Positions 12,264-21,446 of a stretch of 64,000 nucleotides of DNA are shown one piece after another. A program made the translations under genes and the position numbers. Origin of the DNA: Pseudoalteromonas amylolytica (GTDB taxonomy: Bacteria; Pseudomonadota; Gammaproteobacteria; Enterobacterales; Alteromonadaceae); NCBI RefSeq assembly GCF_001854605.1, contig NZ_MKJU01000005.1, positions 179,352-243,351 on the forward strand, given 5' to 3'. The notes beneath the pieces were generated by a model. That model was not told the origin of the DNA. It searched no databases and saw only the letters and a list, made by a program, of their open reading frames with translations. The number at the start of each line of letters is the position of its first letter. The stretch's first letter is position 1.

Positions 12264-12275
12264 AAAGAGAACCGC

Positions 12276-13340
12276 ATGATTTACGCAAAAATTACAGGGT
12301 GGGGGAAATGTATTCCGCCGGCTTCAATTTCTAATGAAGATTTAAGTCAAATTGTAGACACCAACGACGAGTGGATAAGCACTAGGACGGGCATAAAAGA
12401 ACGCCGTGTAAGTCACGTTACAACAGCAGAACTAGCAACCGTTGCAAGTCAACATGCGCTTGCTTGTGCAGGCCTCAAAGGTGAAGATATCGATTTAGTA
12501 TTACTTGCCACCTGTACTCCATCAACTATGGTTGCCAACACAGCTTCATTAGTACAAAAAAATATTGGTGCTGTTGGTGCCGCAGCCTGTGATACCAACG
12601 CAGCATGTTCTGGTTTCTTATACGCTCTGCAAAACGCCACAGCTCAGATCCAAGCTGGTATGATCAAACGTGCCGTGGTTGTTGCTGCCGAGCGCATGAC
12701 TTGGTATGTCAACTGGGCCAAAAGAGACAGCGCAGTACTGTTTGGTGACGGAGCTGGCGCAGTTGTTCTTGAAGCCAGCGATGAGCCTTGCGGCTTAATG
12801 GGCACAAAAACTGGCTGTGATAGCTCAGATAGAGACATTTTACATATCGGTAACTATGGTACGGATATGGACAAATATCAGCCTGCAGGCCCATCTGATC
12901 TGCTATTTGAAGGGCGTGAAATTTTCAAACGAGCGGTAAAAGGGATGAGCGAAGCCAGCGATGACGTGCTCTCACAAGCTAATTTGCAATTGAGTGATAT
13001 TGATGTACTAGTTCCTCACCAAGCGAACCTGCGCATCATTCAAGCGATTCAGCAACGCTTAGATATTAGTGATGATAAAGTCATGGTAAATATCGACAAA
13101 TATGGCAACACCTCAGCGGCCACTATCGCTATTGCCTTGTGTGAAGCAGTCGAAAATGGTCTTATCAAACCACACAGCAACATTATGTCAGCTGCGTTTG
13201 GCGCCGGACTAACTTGGGCCGCAAGCTACATCAAGTGGGGAGAGAGAGTTACGCCTATTGCAACCTGTGATGCCACTCTACCTGAGTGTAACCAAACAGG
13301 TTTAGAGTTAATCGAACCCGCAGTGAAAGCTTGCCAATAA
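12276..13340 (+). CDS. Beta-ketoacyl-ACP synthase III (FabH-like thiolase-fold enzyme)
   Basis: A 354-residue cytosolic condensing enzyme. The catalytic triad is complete: C111 in AACSGF, H248 in PHQAN and N278 in GNTSAA. The N-terminal [14 protein letters not shown] loop is the FabH signature. FabH condenses an acyl-CoA primer with malonyl-ACP to start fatty-acid synthesis. This copy is not next to plsX, fabD or acpP, and it carries a roughly 35-residue C-terminal extension relative to the approximately 317-residue E. coli enzyme. It may therefore be a second KASIII with special primer use or an exogenous fatty-acid salvage role. The start is placed at the ATG at 12276, preceded by AAAGAGA; the upstream ATG at 12231 lies inside the -10 box. 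Confidence 0.9.
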   Translation: MIYAKITGWGKCIPPASISNEDLSQIVDTNDEWISTRTGIKERRVSHVTTAELATVASQHALACAGLKGEDIDLVLLATCTPSTMVANTASLVQKNIGAVGAAACDTNAACSGFLYALQNATAQIQAGMIKRAVVVAAERMTWYVNWAKRDSAVLFGDGAGAVVLEASDEPCGLMGTKTGCDSSDRDILHIGNYGTDMDKYQPAGPSDLLFEGREIFKRAVKGMSEASDDVLSQANLQLSDIDVLVPHQANLRIIQAIQQRLDISDDKVMVNIDKYGNTSAATIAIALCEAVENGLIKPHSNIMSAAFGAGLTWAASYIKWGERVTPIATCDATLPECNQTGLELIEPAVKACQ

Positions 13341-13409
13341 AGCAAGCGCTTTTCGCAGCCCTACTTGAATGATAAAATTTCGATTATTCATTTAAGTAGG
13401 GAAAACATT

Positions 13410-14876
13410 GTGTTTAAACCACACAGCGAAATTAGCCAGCTAGAGCCTAAAGCTATCTGGCAATTCTTTGACCAAATTTGTGCTATCGCACACCCATCTA
13501 AACATGAAGAAGCCTTGGCTCAGTTTATTGTTGACTGGGCAACATCTCAAAACCTATCGGTACATCGAGACACAACAGGTAATGTATTTATTAAGAAGCC
13601 TGCAACGGCTGGAATGGAAGACCGCAAGGCCGTGGTTTTGCAAGCCCATATTGATATGGTTCCGCAAAAAAATGATGACACTGTGCATGATTTTACCTGT
13701 GATCCAATCAAACCATATATCGATGGTGAATGGGTAACAGCCACCGGAACCACGCTAGGTGCAGATAACGGTATTGGCATGGCATCTTGCCTTGCTGTAC
13801 TGGCTGCGGATGATATTCCACATGGCCCACTAGAAGTTTTACTCACTATCGATGAAGAAGCCGGCATGACTGGCGCTTTTGGTCTGGAAGAAGGCTGGTT
13901 AGAGGGAGAGATTCTGCTCAACACCGATTCCGAACAAGAAGGTGAGATCTATATGGGCTGCGCAGGAGGTATAGACGCAAGCCTGAAAGTAGCCATAGAA
14001 CGAGAGGCTCAGCCTAATTTAAGCACCTATGAGTTGGTACTAAAAGGCCTCAAAGGTGGCCACTCGGGCGTTGACATTCATACCGGCCGCGCAAACGCAA
14101 ACAAACTACTTGCCCGCTTCTTACAAAACCATGTTTCAGGTATCGACCTTAGGTTAGTGTCTATAAAAGGTGGCTCGTTACGCAATGCTATTCCACGCGA
14201 AGCCTTTGCTCAAGTAGCGATTCCAGCATCTCAGCTAGAGGAATTTCAGCAGCACCTTAAAGCTTTTGAAATCATATTAAAAAGCGAGCTAAGTTCTATT
14301 GAAACAGGATTAACCTTAACATTAAATGAGGTCAACACTGAACTTTCGCCAATGAATGTAGCATCACAATCTAGGCTATTGGCATTGTTAAACGCCTGTC
14401 CAAATGGTGTAGTCAGAATGAGTGACGACATTAAGGGCGTCGTTGAAACTTCACTTAATATGGGCGTGATCACAACTGACTCAGATAAAGTCGAAGTACT
14501 GTGTTTAGTCCGTTCACTAATTGATTCTGGTAGAGAGGATGTTGTCGGTACATTACGCTCTTTGGCCATACTGGCCGGTGCGGATATTGAATTTTCAGGT
14601 GCTTACCCAGGTTGGAAACCGGACCCTGATTCTGAAATACTGCATATTTTCCGTGATGTATACGAAGAGATTTACGGTAAAAAACCTGACATTATGGTCA
14701 TTCACGCAGGCCTCGAATGCGGTTTGTTTAAAAAACCTTATCCGCATATGGACATGATCTCATTTGGACCCACCATCAAGTTCCCACATTCTCCTGATGA
14801 AAAGGTTAAGATTGATACCGTGGGCTTGTATTGGCAGCAAATGAAAGCAATTTTAGCGAATATCCCTCGCAAATAG
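13410..14876 (+). CDS. pepD: Aminoacyl-histidine dipeptidase (M20 family)
   Basis: The frame opens at an ATG at 13365, but the better start is the GTG at 13410, which has AGGG eight to nine bases upstream and yields 488 residues, like E. coli PepD (485). The chain shows the M20C signatures: the N-terminal ICAIAHPSKHEE, zinc ligand H in VVLQAHIDMVPQK, the bridging Asp in TLGADNGIGMA, the EE pair in TIDEEAGMTGAFGL, and LKGLKGGHSGVDIHTGRANAN in the lid domain. The conserved H and ECG occur near the end (HAGLECGLF). PepD hydrolyses Xaa-His and other dipeptides in the cytosol. It follows the FabH-like gene by 69 bp and ends at a convergent terminator. Confidence 0.93.
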   Translation: MFKPHSEISQLEPKAIWQFFDQICAIAHPSKHEEALAQFIVDWATSQNLSVHRDTTGNVFIKKPATAGMEDRKAVVLQAHIDMVPQKNDDTVHDFTCDPIKPYIDGEWVTATGTTLGADNGIGMASCLAVLAADDIPHGPLEVLLTIDEEAGMTGAFGLEEGWLEGEILLNTDSEQEGEIYMGCAGGIDASLKVAIEREAQPNLSTYELVLKGLKGGHSGVDIHTGRANANKLLARFLQNHVSGIDLRLVSIKGGSLRNAIPREAFAQVAIPASQLEEFQQHLKAFEIILKSELSSIETGLTLTLNEVNTELSPMNVASQSRLLALLNACPNGVVRMSDDIKGVVETSLNMGVITTDSDKVEVLCLVRSLIDSGREDVVGTLRSLAILAGADIEFSGAYPGWKPDPDSEILHIFRDVYEEIYGKKPDIMVIHAGLECGLFKKPYPHMDMISFGPTIKFPHSPDEKVKIDTVGLYWQQMKAILANIPRK

Positions 14877-14887
14877 TATAGTTTAAA

Positions 14888-14912
14888 AAGCAGGCCGTAA
14901 TCTGGCCTGCTT
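14888..14912. terminator. Bidirectional terminator between pepD and the M17 peptidase
   Basis: A 9-bp perfect inverted repeat (AAGCAGGCC at 14888-14896 and GGCCTGCTT at 14904-14912), flanked by A-rich sequence upstream and T/A-rich sequence downstream, lies between two convergent genes and can serve both. Confidence 0.8.
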
Positions 14913-14924
14913 AAATACTATGAT

Positions 14925-16292
14925 TTAACCTTGATAACGATTAACTAAGTAATCAAAGGTTGCACGTAAACCTAAACCTTCTCCACCCACTGGGCGGCCA
15001 GGTAGAGCGCGTACGTTCCATGCCATCACATCAAAGTGAATCCAAGGCGTTTGTTCTGGTTGAACAAACTCTTTTAGATATAGCGCAGCGGTTATAGCAC
15101 CGCCAAATGGGGACGAACCACAGTTAGCTATATCCGCAACATCGCTCTTAAACAATTCTTTATACTGATCAAATAGCGGTAATTGCCATACAGGGTCTTG
15201 AGATTTCATGCCATACTCAACCAGCTGCGCTGCGACTTCATTGTCAGTCGAGAAAAAGCCAGGTAACTCTGTGCCCAATGCCACACGACAAGCCCCCGTC
15301 AAGGTTGCAAAGTCAACCAATAGATCTGGGGTCTCGCTTTGTGCTTCAGCCAAGGCATCGCACAACACCAAACGCCCTTCAGCATCGGTATTATCTATCT
15401 CTACCGTGATCCCCTTGCGCGTTTTGATTACATCTCCCGGTCTAAAGGCATTCTTAGATACCGCATTTTCAACTGCAGGCACCATAACACGTAACCGTAC
15501 GGGTAAATTAGCCGCCATAATCATTTGTGCTAGGCCGATAACATGCGCAGCACCGCCCATGTCTTTTTTCATATTTCGCATACCCGAAGCTGGTTTTAAA
15601 TCCAAACCACCCGAGTCAAAACATACACCTTTACCTACAAGCGTTAGCTTTGGGTGACTGTCATCACCCCACACAAGGTCCAACAAGCGGGGCTTATTGT
15701 CACTTGCTCTGCCTACCATATGAATAGTTGGATAGTTGTGCTCTAATAATTCATCACCGATTAGCTGTGTAAATTTACCGTCAAATCGCTCAGCTAACTC
15801 AGACATGGTTTCCGCCAAATGTTGAGGCATCATATCCGCAGCTGGGGTATTAACTAAATCTCGCACTAAATAAATCGCTTGAGCGCTTTGCGTTACACGT
15901 TCCAACATGGCGCTATCTTCAAGTGCCAGTTGCGCCTCTACTTTAGCCGCTGATTTATAAACTGAGAATTGATAGGCCCCTAATACAAAACTAAAGGCTT
16001 GCTGCTCAACAAACTGCTCTTCACCTTGTAACTGATAAACTCCTTTTGGTAACTGCTTAGCAAGATCACCTGCCAACCACATTGAATCTAAAGAGTCGAC
16101 CAAGCACACAACACTACTGAGGCCACTGCTTTGCATATCTGGAATAAGGAATAATTTGGCGTTGTTTGTTTTTGCTGATGTAATGACAGTTTGAGTTATC
16201 GCAGACTGGCTAGTTAACCATTCATCTAACTGTGACTTAAGAATAAAATGAATAGGTATACCTGAGTCTGCTTGAAGGAGTAATCCGCGCAT
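14925..16292 (-). CDS. M17 leucyl aminopeptidase family protein
   Basis: 455 residues with a variable N-terminal domain (1-150) and an M17 catalytic domain (about 165-450). Diagnostic motifs are VGKGVCFDSGGLDLKP, MKKDMGGAAHV (metal/bicarbonate-site lysine and Asp), and the family signature NTDAEGRLVL with its metal-binding Asp and Glu. It removes N-terminal residues from peptides in the cytosol. It is somewhat shorter than canonical PepA (about 500) and may be the PepB-like or related sub-branch, so no symbol is assigned. It is convergent with pepD across a shared terminator, and the 65-bp gap to the upstream small LETM1-like gene leaves room for its own promoter. Confidence 0.9.
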   Translation of the reverse strand: MRGLLLQADSGIPIHFILKSQLDEWLTSQSAITQTVITSAKTNNAKLFLIPDMQSSGLSSVVCLVDSLDSMWLAGDLAKQLPKGVYQLQGEEQFVEQQAFSFVLGAYQFSVYKSAAKVEAQLALEDSAMLERVTQSAQAIYLVRDLVNTPAADMMPQHLAETMSELAERFDGKFTQLIGDELLEHNYPTIHMVGRASDNKPRLLDLVWGDDSHPKLTLVGKGVCFDSGGLDLKPASGMRNMKKDMGGAAHVIGLAQMIMAANLPVRLRVMVPAVENAVSKNAFRPGDVIKTRKGITVEIDNTDAEGRLVLCDALAEAQSETPDLLVDFATLTGACRVALGTELPGFFSTDNEVAAQLVEYGMKSQDPVWQLPLFDQYKELFKSDVADIANCGSSPFGGAITAALYLKEFVQPEQTPWIHFDVMAWNVRALPGRPVGGEGLGLRATFDYLVNRYQG

Positions 16293-16357
16293 TATAATGT
16301 GTCCCGTACCTGTATAAAGTCTAACTTAAGAATAACAAGTTACAAGCCGTAAATCAC

Positions 16358-16765
16358 TCATTTACGAGAAGGTTTATTAGTTGAAGAAAACGAACTGGGT
16401 AAAACATCTACACCGACCCATTGACCAAGTTTCACAATCAATGGAATCGTTATCGGCGCAAATGGCAATAATGCAAACACACCCAACCCCAGTCCTTTAA
16501 GCAAATCAAAAAACTGCTTATTAGCGATTTTGAGCTCTTCTTTATGTGCTTTACCTGTACTATATCTTTTATAGATATCCACCATCTCCTTGGTTTCTTG
16601 CTTTTCCTGAGATAAAGCCAGCTTGAGTTCAAGCATTGCACGTCGTAGCCTCATTTGCTGTCGACGCTTGGAGATTTTCGCTACCCGAATAGGTGCTTTG
16701 TGTACTACCTTGATAAGCCTCATAAAAAGTGCCATCAATAAAACTCGTTGCTCCGAGTTTAGCAA
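16358..16765 (-). CDS. Small LETM1-like domain protein
   Basis: The longest frame gives 135 residues from a TTG; an ATG at 16735 (MALFMRLIK) gives 125 and is at least as likely. A basic amphipathic N-terminal half (residues 20-95, many Arg/Lys/Glu, likely helical) leads to FFDLLKGLGLGVFALLPFAPITIPLIVKLGQWVGVDVLPSSF. This last segment resembles the membrane-proximal part of LETM1-like proteins (a hydrophobic helix with Pro-rich break, then VLPSSF). Bacterial members are short and of unknown function. The gene is divergent from the tiny PF09791-like gene at 16815. Confidence 0.6.
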   Translation of the reverse strand: MLNSEQRVLLMALFMRLIKVVHKAPIRVAKISKRRQQMRLRRAMLELKLALSQEKQETKEMVDIYKRYSTGKAHKEELKIANKQFFDLLKGLGLGVFALLPFAPITIPLIVKLGQWVGVDVLPSSFSSTNKPSRK

Positions 16766-16814
16766 AATTTTATTTAATGGTACTATGTGATTTTAGTCTT
16801 AAGCAAAAACAATC

Positions 16815-16994
16815 ATGTCTATCAACTCCACATTAGCCCCTGTTAAAGAGCCCAAAAAACCAAAATCTGATGAGTGTTGTGGTGGCGGGAGTTGTTGTCC
16901 TTGCGTTTGGGATACGTACCGGCAAGAAAGACAAAAGTGGCTGAAATACCAGCAACAGAAAACAATCTGTACAAATAACAACCAAACAGAATGA
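16815..16994 (+). CDS. Oxidoreductase-like (PF09791-type) Cys-rich small protein, 59 aa
   Basis: An intact 59-codon frame. The N-terminus is Pro/Lys-rich (PVKEPKKPKS) and is followed by the compact motif DECCGGGSCCPCVWDTYRQE (residues 19-38). This matches the Oxidored-like domain pattern (P-x-P-x-x-x-E/D-C-C-x-S/G-x-C-x-x-C-V-W-D-x-Y), found alone in small bacterial proteins and at the N-terminus of some eukaryotic oxidoreductases. The function is unknown; the cysteines suggest metal or redox chemistry. The reading frame on the other strand (16799-17026) has no comparable motif. It is divergent from the LETM1-like gene, which it probably faces across a shared promoter region. Confidence 0.78.
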   Translation: MSINSTLAPVKEPKKPKSDECCGGGSCCPCVWDTYRQERQKWLKYQQQKTICTNNNQTE

Positions 16995-17236
16995 ATTTTA
17001 AAAATTATTTTTTCGTTGTTCCCCACCCCATATCCGCGCTAATTTACCCGTATTTAGGGCATTTCAAGAAAAGTTATTTAAAAATTTGCCTTTATTTAAA
17101 TCAATGCTACGGTTAAATCGGGTGCAAAGAATGTTTGCATCACAAGTTAATGATATGTATATATAAGTTGCGATAAAAAGCAAACATGAGTTTTGTTTAA
17201 AGCTTATGACAACAATAATCAAACTGGGGAAACAGG

Positions 17237-19879
17237 ATGAAACTACAATTAAACGCGATTAGTCGTGCAATAACTTATGCTATCGCTTCAACTGCGTCAG
17301 TAGGTATGATATCTACAACTGCATATGCAGAAGAGGAAGGCGCTAAGAAAGAAAAGATTGAGAAGATAGCGGTCGTTGGTTCGCGTGCTGCACCTCGTTC
17401 AGTCGGTGACTCACCGGTACCTGTCGATATCATCGGCGGTGACGAACTGAGCAAGGCGGGTGGCGATGATATGCTTGAGCTTTTAAAAGGCTCAGTACCT
17501 TCTTTAAACGTTCACCAAAATCCAATCAGTGATGCAGCTTCACTGGTGCGCCCTGCTAACCTTCGTGGTCTGCCTGCTGACAGTACCTTAATACTACTAA
17601 ACGGTAAGCGACGTCATCGTTCTTCTGTTATCGCCTTCCTAGGTGGTGGTATCAACGATGGTGCACAAGGTCCAGACATCTCGGTTATTCCAAGTATTGC
17701 ATTAAAGCAAGTTGAAGTACTACGTGACGGTGCTGCCGCTCAGTATGGTTCTGATGCGATTGCAGGTGTAATCAACTTCGTATTAAAAGATGCTTCAGAG
17801 GGCGGTAGTTTCTCTGTGAAGCAAGGACAATATTTTGAAGGTGATGGGGATACCACAACATTTGAAGGTAATATTGGTTTACCATTCACTGATGACGGCT
17901 TTGCTAACCTAAGCTTTCAATACAAAAATGCTGACGCAACAAGCCGAAGCGTACAACGTCCAGACGCTGCAGCGTTCACAGCAGCAGGTCTTGAAGGCGT
18001 TAGAAACCCAGCACAGGTTTGGGGTGCACCAGAAATTAAAGATGACATCAGTCTATTTGGTAATGTTGGTTTAGACCTGTCAAACGACTCTCAATTTTAT
18101 ATGTTTGGTAACTATTCTGAGCGTGATGTTAAAGGTGGTTTCTACTATCGTAACCCAACAACACGTCCTGGCGTGTACGGCGGTACAATTCGTTTGGTAA
18201 ACGGCGTACCAACGAGAAGACACGCAACAGATGCGGATCAACAGGCGTTGTGGGATGCAGCAACACCCACTGTATTAGTCGGTTCAAATGATGGCTATGA
18301 TCAACAGTTAGACTGTCCAGTTGTTGAAATTCAGTCAAATGGCCTACCAGATCCAGATGCTCTAGCGTCACTTGCAGCAAATAACTGTTTCGCGTTTAAT
18401 GAAATTTTACCAGCGGGCTTTACACCGTTCTTCGGTGGTAATATCACTGATACATCTTTCACCATTGGTACCAAAGGTGAAATCAGAGATGGCTTTATGA
18501 AAGGCGCCTACTATGACTTAAGTGGTTCAGTTGGCCGCAACGAGTCACGTTACTTCATCACGAACACAGTGAACGCTTCATTGGGTGCTGAGACACCGAT
18601 GGACTTCAGCCCTGGTAAATATATTCAACTTGAGAAAAACTTTAACGCTGACATCTCTAAAGGCTACGACTTTGGTTTAGCTTACGATGTAAACGTTGCG
18701 GGTGGTTTAGAATGGCATGAAGAGACCTTCGAAGTAATCGCTGGTGATGAAGCATCATTCATCGCAGGTCCGTTGACAGAGCAAGGCTTCGGTATCGGCT
18801 CTAACGGCTTCCCAGGCTTTAAGCCTTCTGCAGCAGGTGAGTTTACACGTCGCAACTACGCAGCTTACATTGACGTAGAAACGCCATTCACTGAAGAGTT
18901 CTTAATGGGTTGGGCACTTCGCTTTGAAGACTACGATTCATTTGGTTCAACAACAAACTTCAAAATCACAGGTCAATTCCAAGCAACTGATGACTTGTCA
19001 TTCCGTGGTTCAATCAGTACTGGTTTCCGCGCACCAACAGTAGGTCAAGCAAACGTAAGTAACGTTCAAACGAACCTAAGCAGCGGTGTATTGGTAGACT
19101 CAGCGCTATTGCCACCTACAAACCCAGTGTCACAAATTCTTGGTGGTTCGGAGTTACAACCTGAAGAGTCAGAAAGTTACACATTCGGTGCGGTATATCA
19201 GTCTGGCGATTTATTCATGACTATCGATTACTACAACATCCAAGTAGAAGATCGCATCAGTCAATCAAATAAAATCGACCTATCGTTAGAGCAAAAAGCT
19301 GCACTTAAAGCGGATGGTGTACCAAACGTAGACAGCATCGCTCAGGTTAGTTTCTTCACCAATGACTTCGATACAACAACTCAAGGTGTTGACCTTGTAG
19401 CTAACTACTCAATGGACTTGCTTGGCGGCTATTCAACGTTTGCATTCGCATATAACTGGAATGAAACAGAAGTAGACCGATTCTCAGCAATCACTGGTGA
19501 TTTCAAAGTACAGCGTTTAGAGAAGGACTTACCACAACACCGTGCTACGCTAACGTGGACGCAACAGTGGGAAGACTTCACAGGCTTCGTACGTTACAAC
19601 TACTTCGGTGAGTACCAAGGTGTACACGTTGACTATGATGCAACTGCAATCATGGCAGACCCTTCTGTAACATTTGACGCTGAGTTAACTTACTTCGCAA
19701 CTGAAAACATTAGCTTAACAGTTGGTGCAAATAACATCTTCGATCAAGAACCTGAAAAGCTTGATTTTGAAAGAGCCACAGGTATTCCTAATAACAATTG
19801 GGGTGGTAAATACTATGAGACGTCTCCGTATGGTATTAACGGCGGCTTCTACTACGTGAAAGCAACTTACACGTTCTAA
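17237..19879 (+). CDS. Large TonB-dependent receptor (880 aa)
   Basis: A signal peptide ends around residue 31 (TAYAEE). A TonB-box-like IEKIAVVGSRA (about 41-51) follows, then a plug domain (about 58-180) with LRGLPADSTLILLNGKRRH and VEVLRDGAAAQYGSDAIAGVINFVLK, and a long beta-barrel ending in the aromatic strand YYVKATYTF. It belongs to the large receptors abundant in marine gammaproteobacteria that import oligosaccharides, peptides, siderophores or cofactors. AGG precedes the ATG at good spacing (GGGGAAACAGG). A strong terminator follows at 19901. The TPR-sulfotransferase 97 bp downstream is a recurrent type of neighbour for such receptors. Codon use is highly regular, which suggests strong expression. 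Confidence 0.93.
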   Translation: MKLQLNAISRAITYAIASTASVGMISTTAYAEEEGAKKEKIEKIAVVGSRAAPRSVGDSPVPVDIIGGDELSKAGGDDMLELLKGSVPSLNVHQNPISDAASLVRPANLRGLPADSTLILLNGKRRHRSSVIAFLGGGINDGAQGPDISVIPSIALKQVEVLRDGAAAQYGSDAIAGVINFVLKDASEGGSFSVKQGQYFEGDGDTTTFEGNIGLPFTDDGFANLSFQYKNADATSRSVQRPDAAAFTAAGLEGVRNPAQVWGAPEIKDDISLFGNVGLDLSNDSQFYMFGNYSERDVKGGFYYRNPTTRPGVYGGTIRLVNGVPTRRHATDADQQALWDAATPTVLVGSNDGYDQQLDCPVVEIQSNGLPDPDALASLAANNCFAFNEILPAGFTPFFGGNITDTSFTIGTKGEIRDGFMKGAYYDLSGSVGRNESRYFITNTVNASLGAETPMDFSPGKYIQLEKNFNADISKGYDFGLAYDVNVAGGLEWHEETFEVIAGDEASFIAGPLTEQGFGIGSNGFPGFKPSAAGEFTRRNYAAYIDVETPFTEEFLMGWALRFEDYDSFGSTTNFKITGQFQATDDLSFRGSISTGFRAPTVGQANVSNVQTNLSSGVLVDSALLPPTNPVSQILGGSELQPEESESYTFGAVYQSGDLFMTIDYYNIQVEDRISQSNKIDLSLEQKAALKADGVPNVDSIAQVSFFTNDFDTTTQGVDLVANYSMDLLGGYSTFAFAYNWNETEVDRFSAITGDFKVQRLEKDLPQHRATLTWTQQWEDFTGFVRYNYFGEYQGVHVDYDATAIMADPSVTFDAELTYFATENISLTVGANNIFDQEPEKLDFERATGIPNNNWGGKYYETSPYGINGGFYYVKATYTF

Positions 19880-19900
19880 TTTTTACTGTAACCCAGCAGT

Positions 19901-19932
19901 AAAGGCGAAATGGCATTGGCTATTTCGCCTTT
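19901..19932 (+). terminator. Intrinsic terminator after the 880-aa TonB receptor
   Basis: An 11-bp perfect stem (AAAGGCGAAAT at 19901-19911, ATTTCGCCTTT at 19922-19932) followed by TTGTTTTT. It separates the receptor from the sulfotransferase gene, which may be served by read-through. Confidence 0.88.
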
Positions 19933-19976
19933 TTGTTTTTATCATCTAAATATATTAAGTCAGAAATAGTCAAAAC

Positions 19977-21446
19977 ATGTTACTGATCCAAAGAGCCTAT
20001 GAATTAATGGCGGAAAACAGGCTTCGTGAAGCCGAGTTTATGTTTAAAGCAGTTCTCAAAGAAAATAACAATAATGGTCACGCCTTGTTTGGCTTAGGGC
20101 AATTGTGTATCGAACTCGCTGACTATGACAGCGCAATTTACTACTTAAGAAGAGCTTGTGAAAATCTTCCCAGAGAGTTAGACCCATTGTTCACATTAGC
20201 AAATTGCTTTGTTATCGTTGGATCCGCGGTTGATGCCAAAACCGTCTTGGAATATACCCTGTCCATCGCTAGAGCCAGCGCACGCGCGCACTATGAGCTT
20301 GGCCAGTTCTATCTCGACCACGGCTTTATTGATAACGCCAGAAAAACCTTTGAAGAAGGCATTAGCTGCGAAAACGAACCGGTCACCCCGCATATTATTT
20401 ATGAAGCAGCTCAGCTCAGTGCAACCTCTAAGCTGCCCTCATATGTCACAAAACTTGAGCACCTTTTAGAAATATACAGCAACGATCAACAGTTAAAGGT
20501 GGTGATTTACTATGCCTTAGGTAAATGCCAACACCGTTTAGGCAACTATCAGCAGGCTTTTGATGCATTTAAGATGGCAAATGACACACAGATACAATTG
20601 TGCGAGTTTCGAACCAAAGATATGCTGCCTTTTTTCACCCAGCTCAGAGAGCACTTTTCCGATACCTACTTTAATCAGCCAACCAATAAAGTAACGACGA
20701 CATTTACACCGACATTCATAGTTGGTTTGCCCAGAACTGGTTCAACATTGCTTGAGCAAATGCTAATACAACACAGCAACATTGGCTCGATTGGTGAGTG
20801 CACAGTACTGAGTGACACAATCGTGCCATTTTTGGCTAAACGTGCAGAGGCACCTTTCCCTTATTGTGTCTCTAACTTAAATACTTCCGTGCTCGATTAT
20901 TGCCGTAATCTATACATTGATGAGATCAAAGATATGCGTGTTGGTGACGAAGTGGTGATCAATAAGTTACCTGCAAACTTCCAAAATATTGGTATGATTT
21001 ATAAAATTTTCCCCAATGCGCGTTTTATCCATTTAACACGTAATTTTGGTGCCACGGCTTGGTCTGTATTTAGCAATCACTTTGGTGCCAACGAGCCCTA
21101 TTTTTGTTCCCTAACTGAGTTTAAGCTGTATGCGCAGGCGCAAATCGATATGATGGAGCACTTTAAAAAATACATTCCACAAAATATATTCACATTAAGC
21201 TACGAAGATTTACTCAAACATCCTGCTAAGGCACTCAATCAAACACTACACTTTCTTGAGCAAAAATTTGAGCCTGAATGCTTAGAGTTTTACCTAGATA
21301 AACGCTCCGTTTCTACCTTGAGCAAAGCGCAAGTTCGAAAGCCAATAAGTAAGGCGCCACTCACTAACTGGCACCATTACGAAAAGTATATGTCCGAGCT
21401 ACTTAATGACGATCATAATGCGCAAACCAATCTAGCAAGTCCTTAA
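19977..21446 (+). CDS. TPR-repeat sulfotransferase
   Basis: 489 residues. The N-terminal half (1-215) is made of tetratricopeptide-like helical repeats (A-x-F-x-x-A-L...G-x-G-x-L patterns). The C-terminal half (about 240-460) is a PAPS-dependent sulfotransferase: the 5'-phosphosulfate loop GLPRTGSTLLEQ at about 250-261, the 3'-phosphate-binding region ARFIHLTRNFGATAWSVF, and FTLSYEDLLKHP. No signal peptide is evident, so it is probably cytosolic. The family moves a sulfuryl group from PAPS to a hydroxyl or amine; the TPR part likely binds a peptide substrate. It lies behind a TonB receptor. Its 3' end overlaps the convergent alpha/beta hydrolase by 44 bp. Confidence 0.88.
   Translation: MLLIQRAYELMAENRLREAEFMFKAVLKENNNNGHALFGLGQLCIELADYDSAIYYLRRACENLPRELDPLFTLANCFVIVGSAVDAKTVLEYTLSIARASARAHYELGQFYLDHGFIDNARKTFEEGISCENEPVTPHIIYEAAQLSATSKLPSYVTKLEHLLEIYSNDQQLKVVIYYALGKCQHRLGNYQQAFDAFKMANDTQIQLCEFRTKDMLPFFTQLREHFSDTYFNQPTNKVTTTFTPTFIVGLPRTGSTLLEQMLIQHSNIGSIGECTVLSDTIVPFLAKRAEAPFPYCVSNLNTSVLDYCRNLYIDEIKDMRVGDEVVINKLPANFQNIGMIYKIFPNARFIHLTRNFGATAWSVFSNHFGANEPYFCSLTEFKLYAQAQIDMMEHFKKYIPQNIFTLSYEDLLKHPAKALNQTLHFLEQKFEPECLEFYLDKRSVSTLSKAQVRKPISKAPLTNWHHYEKYMSELLNDDHNAQTNLASP

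Noticed and set aside
12231..12275. Upstream ATG extension of the FabH-like protein
   Set aside because: The codon lies inside the TATAAT box and the added residues do not fit the KASIII N-terminus.
15208..15657. Long open frame on the plus strand (149 codons) inside the M17 peptidase gene
   Set aside because: It is antisense to a clearly coding gene with family motifs and has no recognisable domain or ribosome-binding site.
16799..17026. Minus-strand open frame of 75 codons
   Set aside because: The opposite strand encodes the Cys-rich 59-residue protein with a known motif; the minus frame is low-complexity and hydrophobic by chance.
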